Below, piece after piece: positions 37,560 through 46,434 of a DNA stretch of 64,000 nucleotides (positions are counted from its first letter, which is position 1; the number at the start of each line of letters is the position of its first letter). The stretch is taken from contig JAWXCB010000054.1 in NCBI GenBank assembly GCA_034440455.1, positions 66,842 through 130,841 on the forward strand, written 5' to 3'. The position numbers were made by a program, and so were the translations under genes. The notes below the pieces were generated by a model. It was not told the origin of the DNA. It was given only the letters and a program-made list of their open reading frames with translations, and did not search any database. Source of the stretch: JAWXCB01 sp034440455 (lineage in GTDB: Bacteria; Bacteroidota; Bacteroidia; Chitinophagales; CAIOSU01).

Positions 37560-40500
37560 TCAGCTTTTTTTGATGTTTACTTTTAAAGAAATTTCATTCA
37601 CTTCAATGTCGCTTCCATCAGCGATAGAATCAACAACTGCAAGCTCTTCCGCTAAAATTTCCGCGCAAATATAATCCTTAAAATTTATCAGAGCGGAACT
37701 AATTTCCTCGTGCTTTTCTACCTGTAATTTGATGCGGTCGGTGACATTAAATGCCTTCTCTTTCCGCAAACCCTGAATGCGATTCACAAACTCGCGGGCG
37801 TTGCCTTCCTCCTTCAGAATATCGGTTAGCGTGACATCAAGGGCAACGGTCAGCGCACCCTGATTTGCCACGAGCCAGCCTGGAATATCTTCGGACGTGA
37901 TTTCAACTTCATCTAACTGGAGTGGAATAATTTCATCATTCACATTCAAATCCAGCGTTCCTTGCTTTTCCAATGTTCTGATTTCCTGCTGCGATAAATT
38001 GCTGACCAAAGCTGCCACAGCTTTCATTTTTTGCCCGAGTCGCGCACCAAGTTTTTTGAAGTCGGCTTTTGTCTTTTTCTTAATCACTCCGCTGGAGTCG
38101 TCCAAATATTCCAAAGCCTTCACGTTCACCTCCGACAGAATTAAATCTTCTACGCGCCCCACATCCTTTTTGAATTGCTCGTCAAGTACGGGCAGCAAAA
38201 TCTTATTGAGCGGCTGGCGCACTTTGATGTTCACCTTCTTGCGCAGCGAAAGCACAAGCGATGAAATATCCTGCGCCACCTGCATTCTGCGCTCCAGTTC
38301 CTTATCAATCAGGTTCTCCTTAGCCTCCGGAAAATCAGCAAGATGCACGGATGCGACTTTTTCTTTCGAGGTAACTGCATTCAGATTCCTGAAGATAAAA
38401 TCAGAAAAGAAAGGCGCAATAGGCGACATCAACTTGGTGAGCGTTGCTAAACATTCATATAATGTCTGGTAAGCCGCGATTTTATCTTCTGAATAGTCTC
38501 CCTTCCAAAACCTGCGCCTGCACAAGCGTACATACCAATTGCTCAGGTGCTCATCCACAAACTGCTCCATGAGGCGAGCCGCACGGGTCGGTTCATAATC
38601 ATCATACAGTAACTCCACTTCCTTTACTAACGAGTTCAGCAACGAAATAATCCAGCGGTCAATTTCGGGGCGCTTGCTTACCGGAACATCCTGCTCTTTA
38701 TAATTGAACCCGTCAATGTTGGCGTAAATCGTGAAGAAAGAATAGGTGTTGAACAGTGTTCCGAAAAACTTGCGCTGAATTTCCTGGATGCCGCTTGGGT
38801 CGAATTTCAAATTCTCCCACGGCTGTGAGTTGGAAATAATGTACCAGCGTGTTGCGTCAGCGCCATACTTGGCAATAGTTTGAAACGGGTCAACAGTGTT
38901 GCCAAGACGCTTCGACATTTTGTTGCCGTCTTTGTCAAGCAGCAACCCGTGTGAAAGCACATTTTTAAAAGCAACCGAATCAAACAGCAAAACAGAAATT
39001 GCATGCAGCGTAAAAAACCATCCACGCGTTTGGTCAACGCCTTCAGCAATGAAATCAGCGGGGTAAGCCCCTCCCAAACCCTCCCCTAAGGGGAGGGCTG
39101 GCAAACGCGCAAGAGCCGTCTTTACCACATCAAGAACAGATTCGGGATGGTTAGTGACTTGCTCATTTAGAAAACGAATCACTTTATAGCCCATGCCCTC
39201 TAATATTTCTGTGCGCAGTTTGTCTGCTTCCTGCTGTTCAGGCGTGAAATGATATTTGCCGTCAACTTCAATAATTAATTTTTTTGTGAGGCAAGCGAAA
39301 TCAACTATAAACTCATCAATGATATGTTGCCTTCTGAATTTGAAACCATCCAACTGTTTCGCTTTAAGCAAGTCCCATAAAATTGCTTCCGCTTCGGTTT
39401 GATGTTTTAATCGTTGTTCTTTTAATTCCTTTAGCAAATTATAAGATGACGCTCTTGCTGTTTGCCATTTTGCAGCCTTGCCATCCCCTCCTTTGGAGGG
39501 GGCAGGGGGGAGGCTGAATGGAAAATGCCACTGCGCATAAGGCATCGCGCCTGAATCGAACCATACATCAATCAAATCAGGCTCGCGGAACATTTTTTTG
39601 CCGGATGGTGAAACCAGCACAATCTCATCTACATAGGGCTTATGTAAGTCAAATTCACCGCCCTCAAGAGGGGATTCTTTCATGAAATCAGCTTTCACTG
39701 ATCTTTCAACTTCGGCTTTTAACTCAGCAACCGAGCCGATGCAAATTTCTTCTTTGCCATCTTCGGTTTTCCAAATTGGCAAAGGTGTTCCCCAATAACG
39801 CGAGCGGGAAAGATTCCAATCAACAAGATTTTCAAGCCAGTTGCCGAATCTGCCTGTGCCGGTGAAAGCGGGTTTCCAGTTGATGGTTTTATTCAGTTCA
39901 ACTAACCTGTCTTTCACTGCAGTGGTTTTAATGAACCAGCTATCGAGCGGATAATAAATAATCGGCTTGTCGGTGCGCCAGCAATGCGGGTAGTTGTGTT
40001 CGTACTTTTCCTTTTTGAAGAGTTTTCCTTCTTCCTGCAATTTCAACACAATCCGGTCGTCAACGCTCAGGTATTTCTTTAAATCTTTTACCTTGTTATT
40101 AGCTTCCAGCGTTTGTTTTTGCTTTTGAAACTCTGCCTGTTTCTCTTCATCGCTTAGATAGGCTTCTTTCACAAACTCTTCTCCGTAAAGAAAAACGCCA
40201 TCCTGAATTTCGTTCAAAAAACGACCGCGCTTGTCCACGAGCGTAAGCACAGCGAGGTTATATTTTCTCGACATGCGCATATCGTCAGCGCCAAAAGCCG
40301 GGGCAATATGCACGATACCTGTTCCATCTTCGGTAGTAACAAAATCGCCCATAATCACTTTGAACGCATCATCAGCAGGAGTTATGAAAGGAAGTAGTTG
40401 TTCGTAACGGATACCGTCAAAAGCCTTTCCTTTAAATTCACCAATTATTTCCCAGTGATTAATTAAGTCTCCTACGATTAAATGTTTGGGATTTGATAGG

Positions 40501-41432
40501 TAATAATTTTGATCATTAGTCCCTACTTCATTTTTGGGATGATTTGCTTTTCCAACTTTTAATTCTTCTATCTGGTCAGAAAAGAAAAAATATTTTGGAA
40601 AAAGTGGTTTAGCCAGAATTACACATTCCTCTTTGAAAGAGTAGCGATTGAAAGTTTTAACTAAGACGTAATCAATTTTTTCTCCTATGGCAAGTGCTGT
40701 ATTTGATGGCAATGTCCAAGGAGTGGTAGTCCATGCTAAAAAGAAAAATTCAGTTGTAATATTCCCCTGATAAAATTCTTCTGGATTCTTAATCTTAAAC
40801 TGAGCTATTGCCGAAGTGTCCTTTACATTTCTATATGAACCTGCATAGTTCAATTCATGCGAACTCAATCCCGTTCCGGCAGCGGGTGAATAGGGCTGAA
40901 TTGTCAGTCCTTTATATAAGTAGCCTTTTTTGTAAAGTTCTTTCAGTAGCCACCAGAGCGTTTCGATATAATCGTTTTCAAACGTGATGTAGGGATTGTT
41001 CAAATCCACCCAGTAGCCCATCTTGCGGGTGATGTCGTCCCACGCATCTTTATATTTCAACACCTCGTTGCGACACTCTTTATTATAATCTGCAATGCTG
41101 ATGGTTACTCCGATGTCTTCTTTTTTAATGCCCAGTTTCTTTTCTACTGCAAGTTCAACGGGCAAGCCGTGCGTATCCCATCCACCTTTGCGTTCTACTT
41201 TAAATCCCTTAAGTGTTTTATAGCGGCAGAATAAATCCTTAATTGTGCGCGCCATCACATGGTGGATGCCGGGCATGCCATTGGCGGAAGGAGGACCTTC
41301 GTAAAAGATAAAAGGGTTGCTGCTGTCGCGGTTGTCAACGCTTTTGTTGAAAACATCCTGCTCTTCCCAAAAGGCAAGGATTTCCCTATCAATGGCAGGC
41401 AGGTCAAGCGTTTTAGCTTCGCGGTAGTTCAT
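37560..41432 (-). CDS. ileS: Isoleucyl-tRNA synthetase carrying an in-frame DUF559 insertion
   Basis: IleS charges tRNA-Ile and edits Val-tRNA. Landmarks are PGIHHVMA (HIGH-type signature), the CP1 editing domain, WFDSGAMPYAQWHFPF, YPADFIAEGVDQTRGWFF, GNKMSKRLG (KMSKS) and the anticodon-binding helices. Residues about 640-789 are foreign: SLPPAPSKGGDG, then a DUF559-like nuclease domain, then LPALPLGEGLGGA. Removing these 150 residues leaves about 1140, the usual length for this phylum. The reading frame is unbroken, so the cell probably makes a chimeric enzyme. No intein splicing motifs are seen. First gene of the ileS-dksA-lspA operon. Confidence 0.93.
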   Translation of the reverse strand: MNYREAKTLDLPAIDREILAFWEEQDVFNKSVDNRDSSNPFIFYEGPPSANGMPGIHHVMARTIKDLFCRYKTLKGFKVERKGGWDTHGLPVELAVEKKLGIKKEDIGVTISIADYNKECRNEVLKYKDAWDDITRKMGYWVDLNNPYITFENDYIETLWWLLKELYKKGYLYKGLTIQPYSPAAGTGLSSHELNYAGSYRNVKDTSAIAQFKIKNPEEFYQGNITTEFFFLAWTTTPWTLPSNTALAIGEKIDYVLVKTFNRYSFKEECVILAKPLFPKYFFFSDQIEELKVGKANHPKNEVGTNDQNYYLSNPKHLIVGDLINHWEIIGEFKGKAFDGIRYEQLLPFITPADDAFKVIMGDFVTTEDGTGIVHIAPAFGADDMRMSRKYNLAVLTLVDKRGRFLNEIQDGVFLYGEEFVKEAYLSDEEKQAEFQKQKQTLEANNKVKDLKKYLSVDDRIVLKLQEEGKLFKKEKYEHNYPHCWRTDKPIIYYPLDSWFIKTTAVKDRLVELNKTINWKPAFTGTGRFGNWLENLVDWNLSRSRYWGTPLPIWKTEDGKEEICIGSVAELKAEVERSVKADFMKESPLEGGEFDLHKPYVDEIVLVSPSGKKMFREPDLIDVWFDSGAMPYAQWHFPFSLPPAPSKGGDGKAAKWQTARASSYNLLKELKEQRLKHQTEAEAILWDLLKAKQLDGFKFRRQHIIDEFIVDFACLTKKLIIEVDGKYHFTPEQQEADKLRTEILEGMGYKVIRFLNEQVTNHPESVLDVVKTALARLPALPLGEGLGGAYPADFIAEGVDQTRGWFFTLHAISVLLFDSVAFKNVLSHGLLLDKDGNKMSKRLGNTVDPFQTIAKYGADATRWYIISNSQPWENLKFDPSGIQEIQRKFFGTLFNTYSFFTIYANIDGFNYKEQDVPVSKRPEIDRWIISLLNSLVKEVELLYDDYEPTRAARLMEQFVDEHLSNWYVRLCRRRFWKGDYSEDKIAAYQTLYECLATLTKLMSPIAPFFSDFIFRNLNAVTSKEKVASVHLADFPEAKENLIDKELERRMQVAQDISSLVLSLRKKVNIKVRQPLNKILLPVLDEQFKKDVGRVEDLILSEVNVKALEYLDDSSGVIKKKTKADFKKLGARLGQKMKAVAALVSNLSQQEIRTLEKQGTLDLNVNDEIIPLQLDEVEITSEDIPGWLVANQGALTVALDVTLTDILKEEGNAREFVNRIQGLRKEKAFNVTDRIKLQVEKHEEISSALINFKDYICAEILAEELAVVDSIADGSDIEVNEISLKVNIKKS
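39079..39097. repeat. Hairpin at the downstream end of the ileS insertion
   Basis: CCCTCCCC-TAA-GGGGAGGG is a perfect 8-bp stem with a 3-base loop. It encodes ALPLGEG on the minus strand and matches the hairpin at 26610-26628. Confidence 0.85.
39485..39501. repeat. Hairpin at the upstream end of the ileS insertion
   Basis: CCCCTCC-TTT-GGAGGGG is a perfect 7-bp stem with a 3-base loop, encoding APSKGG on the minus strand. With the hairpin at 39079-39097 it bounds the DUF559 coding part. Confidence 0.85.
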
Positions 41433-41449
41433 TTTTGAAAATGGAGGCG

Positions 41450-41457
41450 CAAAGCTA
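41450..41457 (-). promoter_or_regulatory. -7 box of the ileS operon promoter
   Basis: On the minus strand TAGCTTTG matches TAnnTTTG, 17 bases before the ileS ATG. It lies back to back with the likely porZ promoter. Confidence 0.55.
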
Positions 41458-41479
41458 ACAAATCACGCCTATTGTTGCT

Positions 41480-41487
41480 TACTTTCG
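41480..41487 (+). promoter_or_regulatory. Likely -7 box of porZ
   Basis: TACTTTCG differs from TAnnTTTG at one base. It ends two bases before the first possible ATG of porZ (41490). This would make the transcript leaderless there or favour the second ATG at 41532. Confidence 0.4.
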
Positions 41488-41489
41488 CA

Positions 41490-43811
41490 ATGAAACAATA
41501 CCGCATACGCTCTTACGTTTTAGCGCTGCCCATGCTGAGAGTTTTTATCCTCTGTTTACTGCTTCTGCCAACTGGCGTTTTTCCTCAAATTCCACTTGGA
41601 ATTGGTGATTGGCGTATTCACGTTCCTTACCAAAATGTAACGAGTATTACGGATGCAGGCGACCGCGTCTATCTTTCGGGAAACGTCTTTTTCTTTTCTT
41701 ATGATAAAGAAACCGGTTCGCTTCAGCAATACGATAAAGTCACCGGATTGAGTGATGTAGGCGTGAGTTTGGTGAGTTACAACCCATTTAATAAAACGCT
41801 GCTGGTTGTGTATGAGAATACCAATATTGACCTTATCAGGAACAACACCATCATCAATATTTCAGACATCAAGCGGAAACAGATTGTCGGTGAGAAGAAA
41901 ATTTACAGCGTATATTTCAGCGGGAATCTCGCCTACCTCGCCAGTAGTTTTGGCATCATCGTGATGGATATGGACAAGGTGGAAATAAAAGACACGTGGC
42001 GCATCGGCAATAATGGCGCTGCCAAAAAAGTGATTTCATTCACCGAAGACAACACAAAATTTTATGCCGCTACGGAAGAAGGGTTAAAGTCAGCAAGTAA
42101 AAACTCACTCAACCTCGCCAATTACGCAGAGTGGAGTTTTGAAACCGGACTTCCAGCGAAGAGTACAAATCAGGTAACATTTTTTGAAGGGCAGATTTTC
42201 GCATCCGTGAATGACACGCTTTACAAAAACGATGGCGTTGCATGGAATTATTTCTACAGTCATCCGAAATGGGAAATCATTAACCTGACAGCCGCGAACA
42301 AGAAGTTAACGATTTGTGAGGTAAACGAAAGCAATGGTTTTGCCGGAAGAACATTGCTTGTTGGCGATGATTTTGTGTGCTGCGACACCAGCCTGTATCA
42401 GCCGGAAATAAGAAATCCGTTTCAGGCGTATGTTGATACGGACGGCACGGCTTGGATTGCTGATTTTCTCAACGGACTCATTAAAGTGCAGAACGGAACC
42501 ATCTATCCTCCAATTTATCCCCAAGGGTTGTCTGCCACCACAAAAGTGCAGAACATATCGGTTGAAAGTGGAATTGTTGGCGTAGCTCCAGGCGGCAGCG
42601 GATATACCGGCTCACCCGTGAATCGTGACGGTTTTTTTGTGTTTGAGGATAATTGGTGGAAAACCTATAATGAGTTTAATGCTCCTGCATTGATAGATTA
42701 TCTAAGCCTTTATGATGTTGCAGCGCATCCCACACAGAATAAAATCTACTATGGCTCATGGTGGGGCGGATTGGTGGAATTCAGCGATGGGAGCATTACT
42801 GTTTACAATAAAGATAATTCAGCGCTTGAAGGGGTTACGGGAGATACCGTTCGTACCATTGTTGGCGGACTTGCTTTTGATTCTAATGAAAATCTCTGGA
42901 TGACTTCATTTGGTTCTCCAAAACCATTGGTTGTAAAAAATGCCGAGGGTACATGGGGGGCTTATTCGGTTTTTGGAATTGATGAAAATGGTCTTACTCA
43001 AATTATTGTAGATGATTATGACCAAAAATGGATTACGGTTCCAAAGAGCAACAATCAGGGCATTTATGTTTTTAAAGAACCCAATTTTTCAAAAATTCTG
43101 CGCAGCGGGCAGGGCGCAGGAAATCTTCCAACTAATGATGTGCTTTGTCTTGCAAAAGATTTGGAAGGAGAAATCTGGGCGGGTACTGCGCAGGGTGTTG
43201 CAGTGTTTTATTGTCCCTATTCCGTGCTGACGCAGGATGGATGCGAAGCGCAACAAATTATCGTAACGGTAAATGGTGTTGCAGGCTACCTGCTTGAAAC
43301 AGAACGCGTGAATACCATTGCCATTGATGGCGCAAACAGAAAATGGGTGGGTACGAACAATGGAGTTTTTGTTCTATCGCCAGATGGCACAGAGCAGATT
43401 GCCTACTACACCGTTGACAATAGCCCGCTTTTATCAAACGGAATTACCGACATCGCCATTGACGGACAGAGCGGAGAAGTTTTTATCGGCACCGACAAAG
43501 GGTTGGTTTCCTTGCGTGGCGAAGCTATAGAAGGAAGCGAGGAACATTCAGGCGTACTCGTATTCCCAAATCCCGTGCGTGAGAATTATCAAGGACCAAT
43601 TGCCATCAAAGGGCTTGCAAATAATGCCAATGTTAAAATCACTGATGTAAGCGGGATGCTTTTTTATGAAACCACCGCGCTTGGCGGGCAAGCTGTTTGG
43701 GATGGAAGAAACTATAATGGCGAACGTGCGAAGACAGGCGTGTACTTTGTATTTACTTCAAATGATGATGGTTCATCGAAAAATGTAGCGAAGCTGCTGA
43801 TTATTAATTAA
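41490..43811 (+). CDS. porZ: PorZ-like T9SS component
   Basis: PorZ is a cell-surface T9SS protein that helps attach cargo to anionic lipopolysaccharide. The protein (773 residues from this ATG) has a signal peptide (LCLLLLPTGVFPQ) and then beta-propeller blades opening with GIGDWRIHVPYQNVTSITDA. The stretch GLSDVGVSLVSYNP, NTNIDLIRNN, INISDIKRKQIVG closely follows the PorZ pattern. The end has a T9SS-like sorting domain (VFPNPVRENYQGP to KNVAKLLIIN). A second ATG at 41532 gives a more compact signal peptide and fits the promoter better. Its 3' end overlaps the next convergent gene by 8 bases. Confidence 0.85.
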   Translation: MKQYRIRSYVLALPMLRVFILCLLLLPTGVFPQIPLGIGDWRIHVPYQNVTSITDAGDRVYLSGNVFFFSYDKETGSLQQYDKVTGLSDVGVSLVSYNPFNKTLLVVYENTNIDLIRNNTIINISDIKRKQIVGEKKIYSVYFSGNLAYLASSFGIIVMDMDKVEIKDTWRIGNNGAAKKVISFTEDNTKFYAATEEGLKSASKNSLNLANYAEWSFETGLPAKSTNQVTFFEGQIFASVNDTLYKNDGVAWNYFYSHPKWEIINLTAANKKLTICEVNESNGFAGRTLLVGDDFVCCDTSLYQPEIRNPFQAYVDTDGTAWIADFLNGLIKVQNGTIYPPIYPQGLSATTKVQNISVESGIVGVAPGGSGYTGSPVNRDGFFVFEDNWWKTYNEFNAPALIDYLSLYDVAAHPTQNKIYYGSWWGGLVEFSDGSITVYNKDNSALEGVTGDTVRTIVGGLAFDSNENLWMTSFGSPKPLVVKNAEGTWGAYSVFGIDENGLTQIIVDDYDQKWITVPKSNNQGIYVFKEPNFSKILRSGQGAGNLPTNDVLCLAKDLEGEIWAGTAQGVAVFYCPYSVLTQDGCEAQQIIVTVNGVAGYLLETERVNTIAIDGANRKWVGTNNGVFVLSPDGTEQIAYYTVDNSPLLSNGITDIAIDGQSGEVFIGTDKGLVSLRGEAIEGSEEHSGVLVFPNPVRENYQGPIAIKGLANNANVKITDVSGMLFYETTALGGQAVWDGRNYNGERAKTGVYFVFTSNDDGSSKNVAKLLIIN

Positions 43812-45699
43812 GGAGCGTCCATTTATACCACGCATACTTATCCGTTTCCTTTAAATTCTCCATTCCATATTTTCTGATAATCTCATGCCCATGCCGCAAA
43901 AAATCTTTTGCGGGCATTTGCCCGACTACAGGTGTTCTATCTATAAGAAGCGTGTCGTTATCATAAAAGGATTTATCAAGGTAAACTAATATCGGTTTGT
44001 CGTTTAATTGATTGAGCAGCGAATCGTTGATGCTTGTTTCAAACAAGGAAAAAATATTGTAAGTATGTTGTAAAGGAGTGCGCGACATTTTTGAATTGAT
44101 AAGCGGTAAACCGGTCGCCAAACTCAGTTGCATCGTTTTGATGCAATAGTTATCCTCCGGGTCAATCGTGTAGTTGTAATCTTCAGAACCGACATGATAG
44201 AAAGGAAATGTTAAGAGCGCCTGGTATTCTGTTGTGTTGATTGTTCCAAATGATTCAGCAGTTTTTTCCAAAGCAATTTGATTGAAAGGATTTGGCGTTT
44301 CGTAAGCAGTAGTCGAATATTTTACGGAATAAAACGTATCAGCGAAAAAGCCAATCAACATCAGTGCAAGCAGAATTTTAAAATATTTTCTTGAGTAAAG
44401 CGCAACTACAAAATAGAACACAAACAAATTCGCACACCAAAAAAAGTACCACGAAAATCTTGCGAGACATCGAAAATGCGTAACCTGCGGAACAATCTTT
44501 CTGAGATAAAAAAATGGGTTCAAATAGTTTGTAACAGAAAAGTCTCCGGCTATATGAACATTTTCACCCAGTGCAATAAGTACACCCGGCAGAGAAGCAA
44601 GAAGCAAAAGCAAGATGATTCGGAAACTCGGGTTAGCTCTGATTTGTAGTATGTGAGATTTGAAATTTCTAAAGCGTGTAAGTAAAAACAGCAAAACACC
44701 TGCAATGCCGATAAGCGTACCCGAGCCAAGATAGCCGAAAGATTCGTAAGGCAAAGGTTCACCTGAAAACAGTGTGCTTAATGGATGAAAAAAGTAAGGC
44801 GTATAAAATGCCCTGAGATGTAATTTCCAGTCGTCAAAATTATATCCCTCTGTCGCTTTGCGCCTTAGTCCGTAATAATCATCAGTAAGTTGAAGCATTG
44901 AATAAAAAAGAACGAGCGCTGCAATGCAGAGGATTCCTCCGCGAATAAAACCCGGCATCCACGGATGGTTCATGCGAACATCATTTAATGCGCTAAAGAA
45001 GAAAAAGGAGAAAACAAAAACTAAGGCGAGTAGCAGAAAGTATAAATGCACAAATCCGGAAAGCAGAATTACCAGCACGAGCAAGATATCGTTTCTGAGA
45101 AGCCCCGCAGAATTATTGTTTCGCTTTGCCAGTAAATAAATAATCAGAAGCGGAATAAAAGACAGCGTAAGGTTGAAGTGTCCGCCCAGCCGCATTATTT
45201 GCGGACATAGCCAGGGAAGGAATACGCTGAGAAGAATCGCGAACAAAATCCCGATGGAGAACTGACGAAACAGTTTATAAAGAATCAAACTGCTTAGAAT
45301 GATTCCTGCAAGGATAAACAAGTTAAAATACCAGATTGCCTGCGCGGACTGATGCAGCATGTCGTTCAGCACAACACGCTCCAGCAAGGCAATTAAAGGC
45401 GTGTTATCCGTGTAGTAGATAAAATCACCATAAGGGTAGTTCATTAACCCGAATTTCAAACAGGCATCTGTTGGCTGCTGTTGAACGTATCCCTGAAGTG
45501 TAAAGTAGTTTTTTGCTCCGTCATAGCCACCGGTAAAGACATATTGTGTTCCCTGAAAAATGATTTTGTCGAACACAAAACTTATCAGGCAAACCTGAAC
45601 AAGAATCACAACCAGAAGTGCGGAGGTGTCTGAAATTTTCTTGAACGGGTTGTTTAACTTTCCTGAGAGATTCAAATTCAGAAGATTAATGCGCTGCAA
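43804..45699 (-). CDS. Polytopic membrane protein, possibly a GT-C-type glycosyltransferase
   Basis: The 631-residue protein has about eleven membrane segments. Its first extracytoplasmic loop carries GGYDGAKNYFTLQGYV and FGLMNYPYGDFIYYTDN, with acidic residues placed as in GT-C transferases that use lipid-linked sugars. The soluble C-terminal domain holds NYTIDPEDNYCIKT. No named family is recognised, and the transferase idea is an inference from layout. The start is a TTG at 45699, only 9 bases from the divergent recO ATG, so the two genes share a very short control region or the true start is further in. Confidence 0.7.
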   Translation of the reverse strand: MQRINLLNLNLSGKLNNPFKKISDTSALLVVILVQVCLISFVFDKIIFQGTQYVFTGGYDGAKNYFTLQGYVQQQPTDACLKFGLMNYPYGDFIYYTDNTPLIALLERVVLNDMLHQSAQAIWYFNLFILAGIILSSLILYKLFRQFSIGILFAILLSVFLPWLCPQIMRLGGHFNLTLSFIPLLIIYLLAKRNNNSAGLLRNDILLVLVILLSGFVHLYFLLLALVFVFSFFFFSALNDVRMNHPWMPGFIRGGILCIAALVLFYSMLQLTDDYYGLRRKATEGYNFDDWKLHLRAFYTPYFFHPLSTLFSGEPLPYESFGYLGSGTLIGIAGVLLFLLTRFRNFKSHILQIRANPSFRIILLLLLASLPGVLIALGENVHIAGDFSVTNYLNPFFYLRKIVPQVTHFRCLARFSWYFFWCANLFVFYFVVALYSRKYFKILLALMLIGFFADTFYSVKYSTTAYETPNPFNQIALEKTAESFGTINTTEYQALLTFPFYHVGSEDYNYTIDPEDNYCIKTMQLSLATGLPLINSKMSRTPLQHTYNIFSLFETSINDSLLNQLNDKPILVYLDKSFYDNDTLLIDRTPVVGQMPAKDFLRHGHEIIRKYGMENLKETDKYAWYKWTLLN

Positions 45700-45708
45700 G
45701 AGTTACGA

Positions 45709-46434
45709 ATGATTCACAAAACGAAAGGCATTGTTCTGCACACCATCAAATTTAACGAGAGCAGCATCATCACCAAAATCTACACCGCTGATTTCGGTTT
45801 GCAGTCGTTTATCGTCAAAGGAGTTCGCTCTGCGGGGAAGAGTGGAAAAGCAGCCTTGTTCAGCGTAATGAATATCCTGGAATTGGAAATGTATCACCGG
45901 GAAAATAAGGGGCTTCAGTATTTGAAAGAGTTTCGTCCTGCCTTTATTTTCAAAACGATTCAAACCGATATTCTCAAAAGCTCCATCGCGCTTTTTCTTG
46001 CGGAAGTGCTTGGTAAATGCATTCAGGAAGAAGAAGCGAATCACAACTTGTATTATTTTATCGAACAAACTTTGGTTGCGCTTGACGAATCACCGAAAGC
46101 AGAAAGTAATTTACATCTTACTTTTTTGCTTGGCTTCACAAAGCATTTGGGATTTTTTCCAAACACCGATATGGACGATAGTTGTGCCTACTTCGACTTG
46201 CAGGATGGAAACTTTACAAGGGAGATTCCGGTGCATAGCTACTTTGTTGCCCAACCGCACACGGAGAATCTAAAAAAATTATTGGCGGGAGAACTGTACG
46301 TGCCAATGAATGTTGCCGACAGGAATTTTCTGCTCGAAAAAATGTTGCTGTACTATCAATTGCACCTGCAAAACTTCAGAAAAGTCACTTCGCACCACGT
46401 GCTGCACGAAGTATTGGAAAGTTTTAGCTCCTGA
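45709..46434 (+). CDS. recO: DNA repair protein RecO
   Basis: RecO loads RecA onto SSB-coated DNA together with RecR. The 241 residues show the N-terminal OB fold (TKGIVLHTIKFNESSIITKI, FIVKGVRS) and the helical C-terminal domain (YYFIEQTLVALDES). The zinc-binding cysteine cluster of some RecO proteins is absent, as usual in Bacteroidota. Its end overlaps the convergent YfhO-like gene by 11 bases. Confidence 0.92.
   Translation: MIHKTKGIVLHTIKFNESSIITKIYTADFGLQSFIVKGVRSAGKSGKAALFSVMNILELEMYHRENKGLQYLKEFRPAFIFKTIQTDILKSSIALFLAEVLGKCIQEEEANHNLYYFIEQTLVALDESPKAESNLHLTFLLGFTKHLGFFPNTDMDDSCAYFDLQDGNFTREIPVHSYFVAQPHTENLKKLLAGELYVPMNVADRNFLLEKMLLYYQLHLQNFRKVTSHHVLHEVLESFSS

Larger units (their letters stand above)
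39066..39515 (-). mobile_element. 450-base DUF559 element inserted in frame in ileS
   Basis: The segment is exactly 150 codons. On the coding strand its upstream end starts AGCCTCCCCCC and runs through the hairpin CCCCTCC-AAA-GGAGGGG. Its downstream end, reverse-complemented, starts AGCCCCTCCC and runs through CCCTCCCC-TAA-GGGGAGGG. Both arms close with TGGCAA, giving roughly 39-base imperfect terminal inverted repeats. Between them lies a DUF559 (VSR/PD-(D/E)XK-like) domain: AEAILWDLLKAKQLDGFKFR, RQHIIDEFIVDF, LIIEVDGKYH and GYKVIRFLNEQV. The putative catalytic residues (Asp of IVDF, Glu and Asp of IEVD) are intact. No transposase is encoded. Confidence 0.85.

Noticed and set aside
39066..39515. 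Intein or group I/II intron in ileS
   Set aside because: No Cys/Ser-start or HN-C splice junction and no HINT-like blocks are seen; the insert is too short for a group II intron and keeps the frame.
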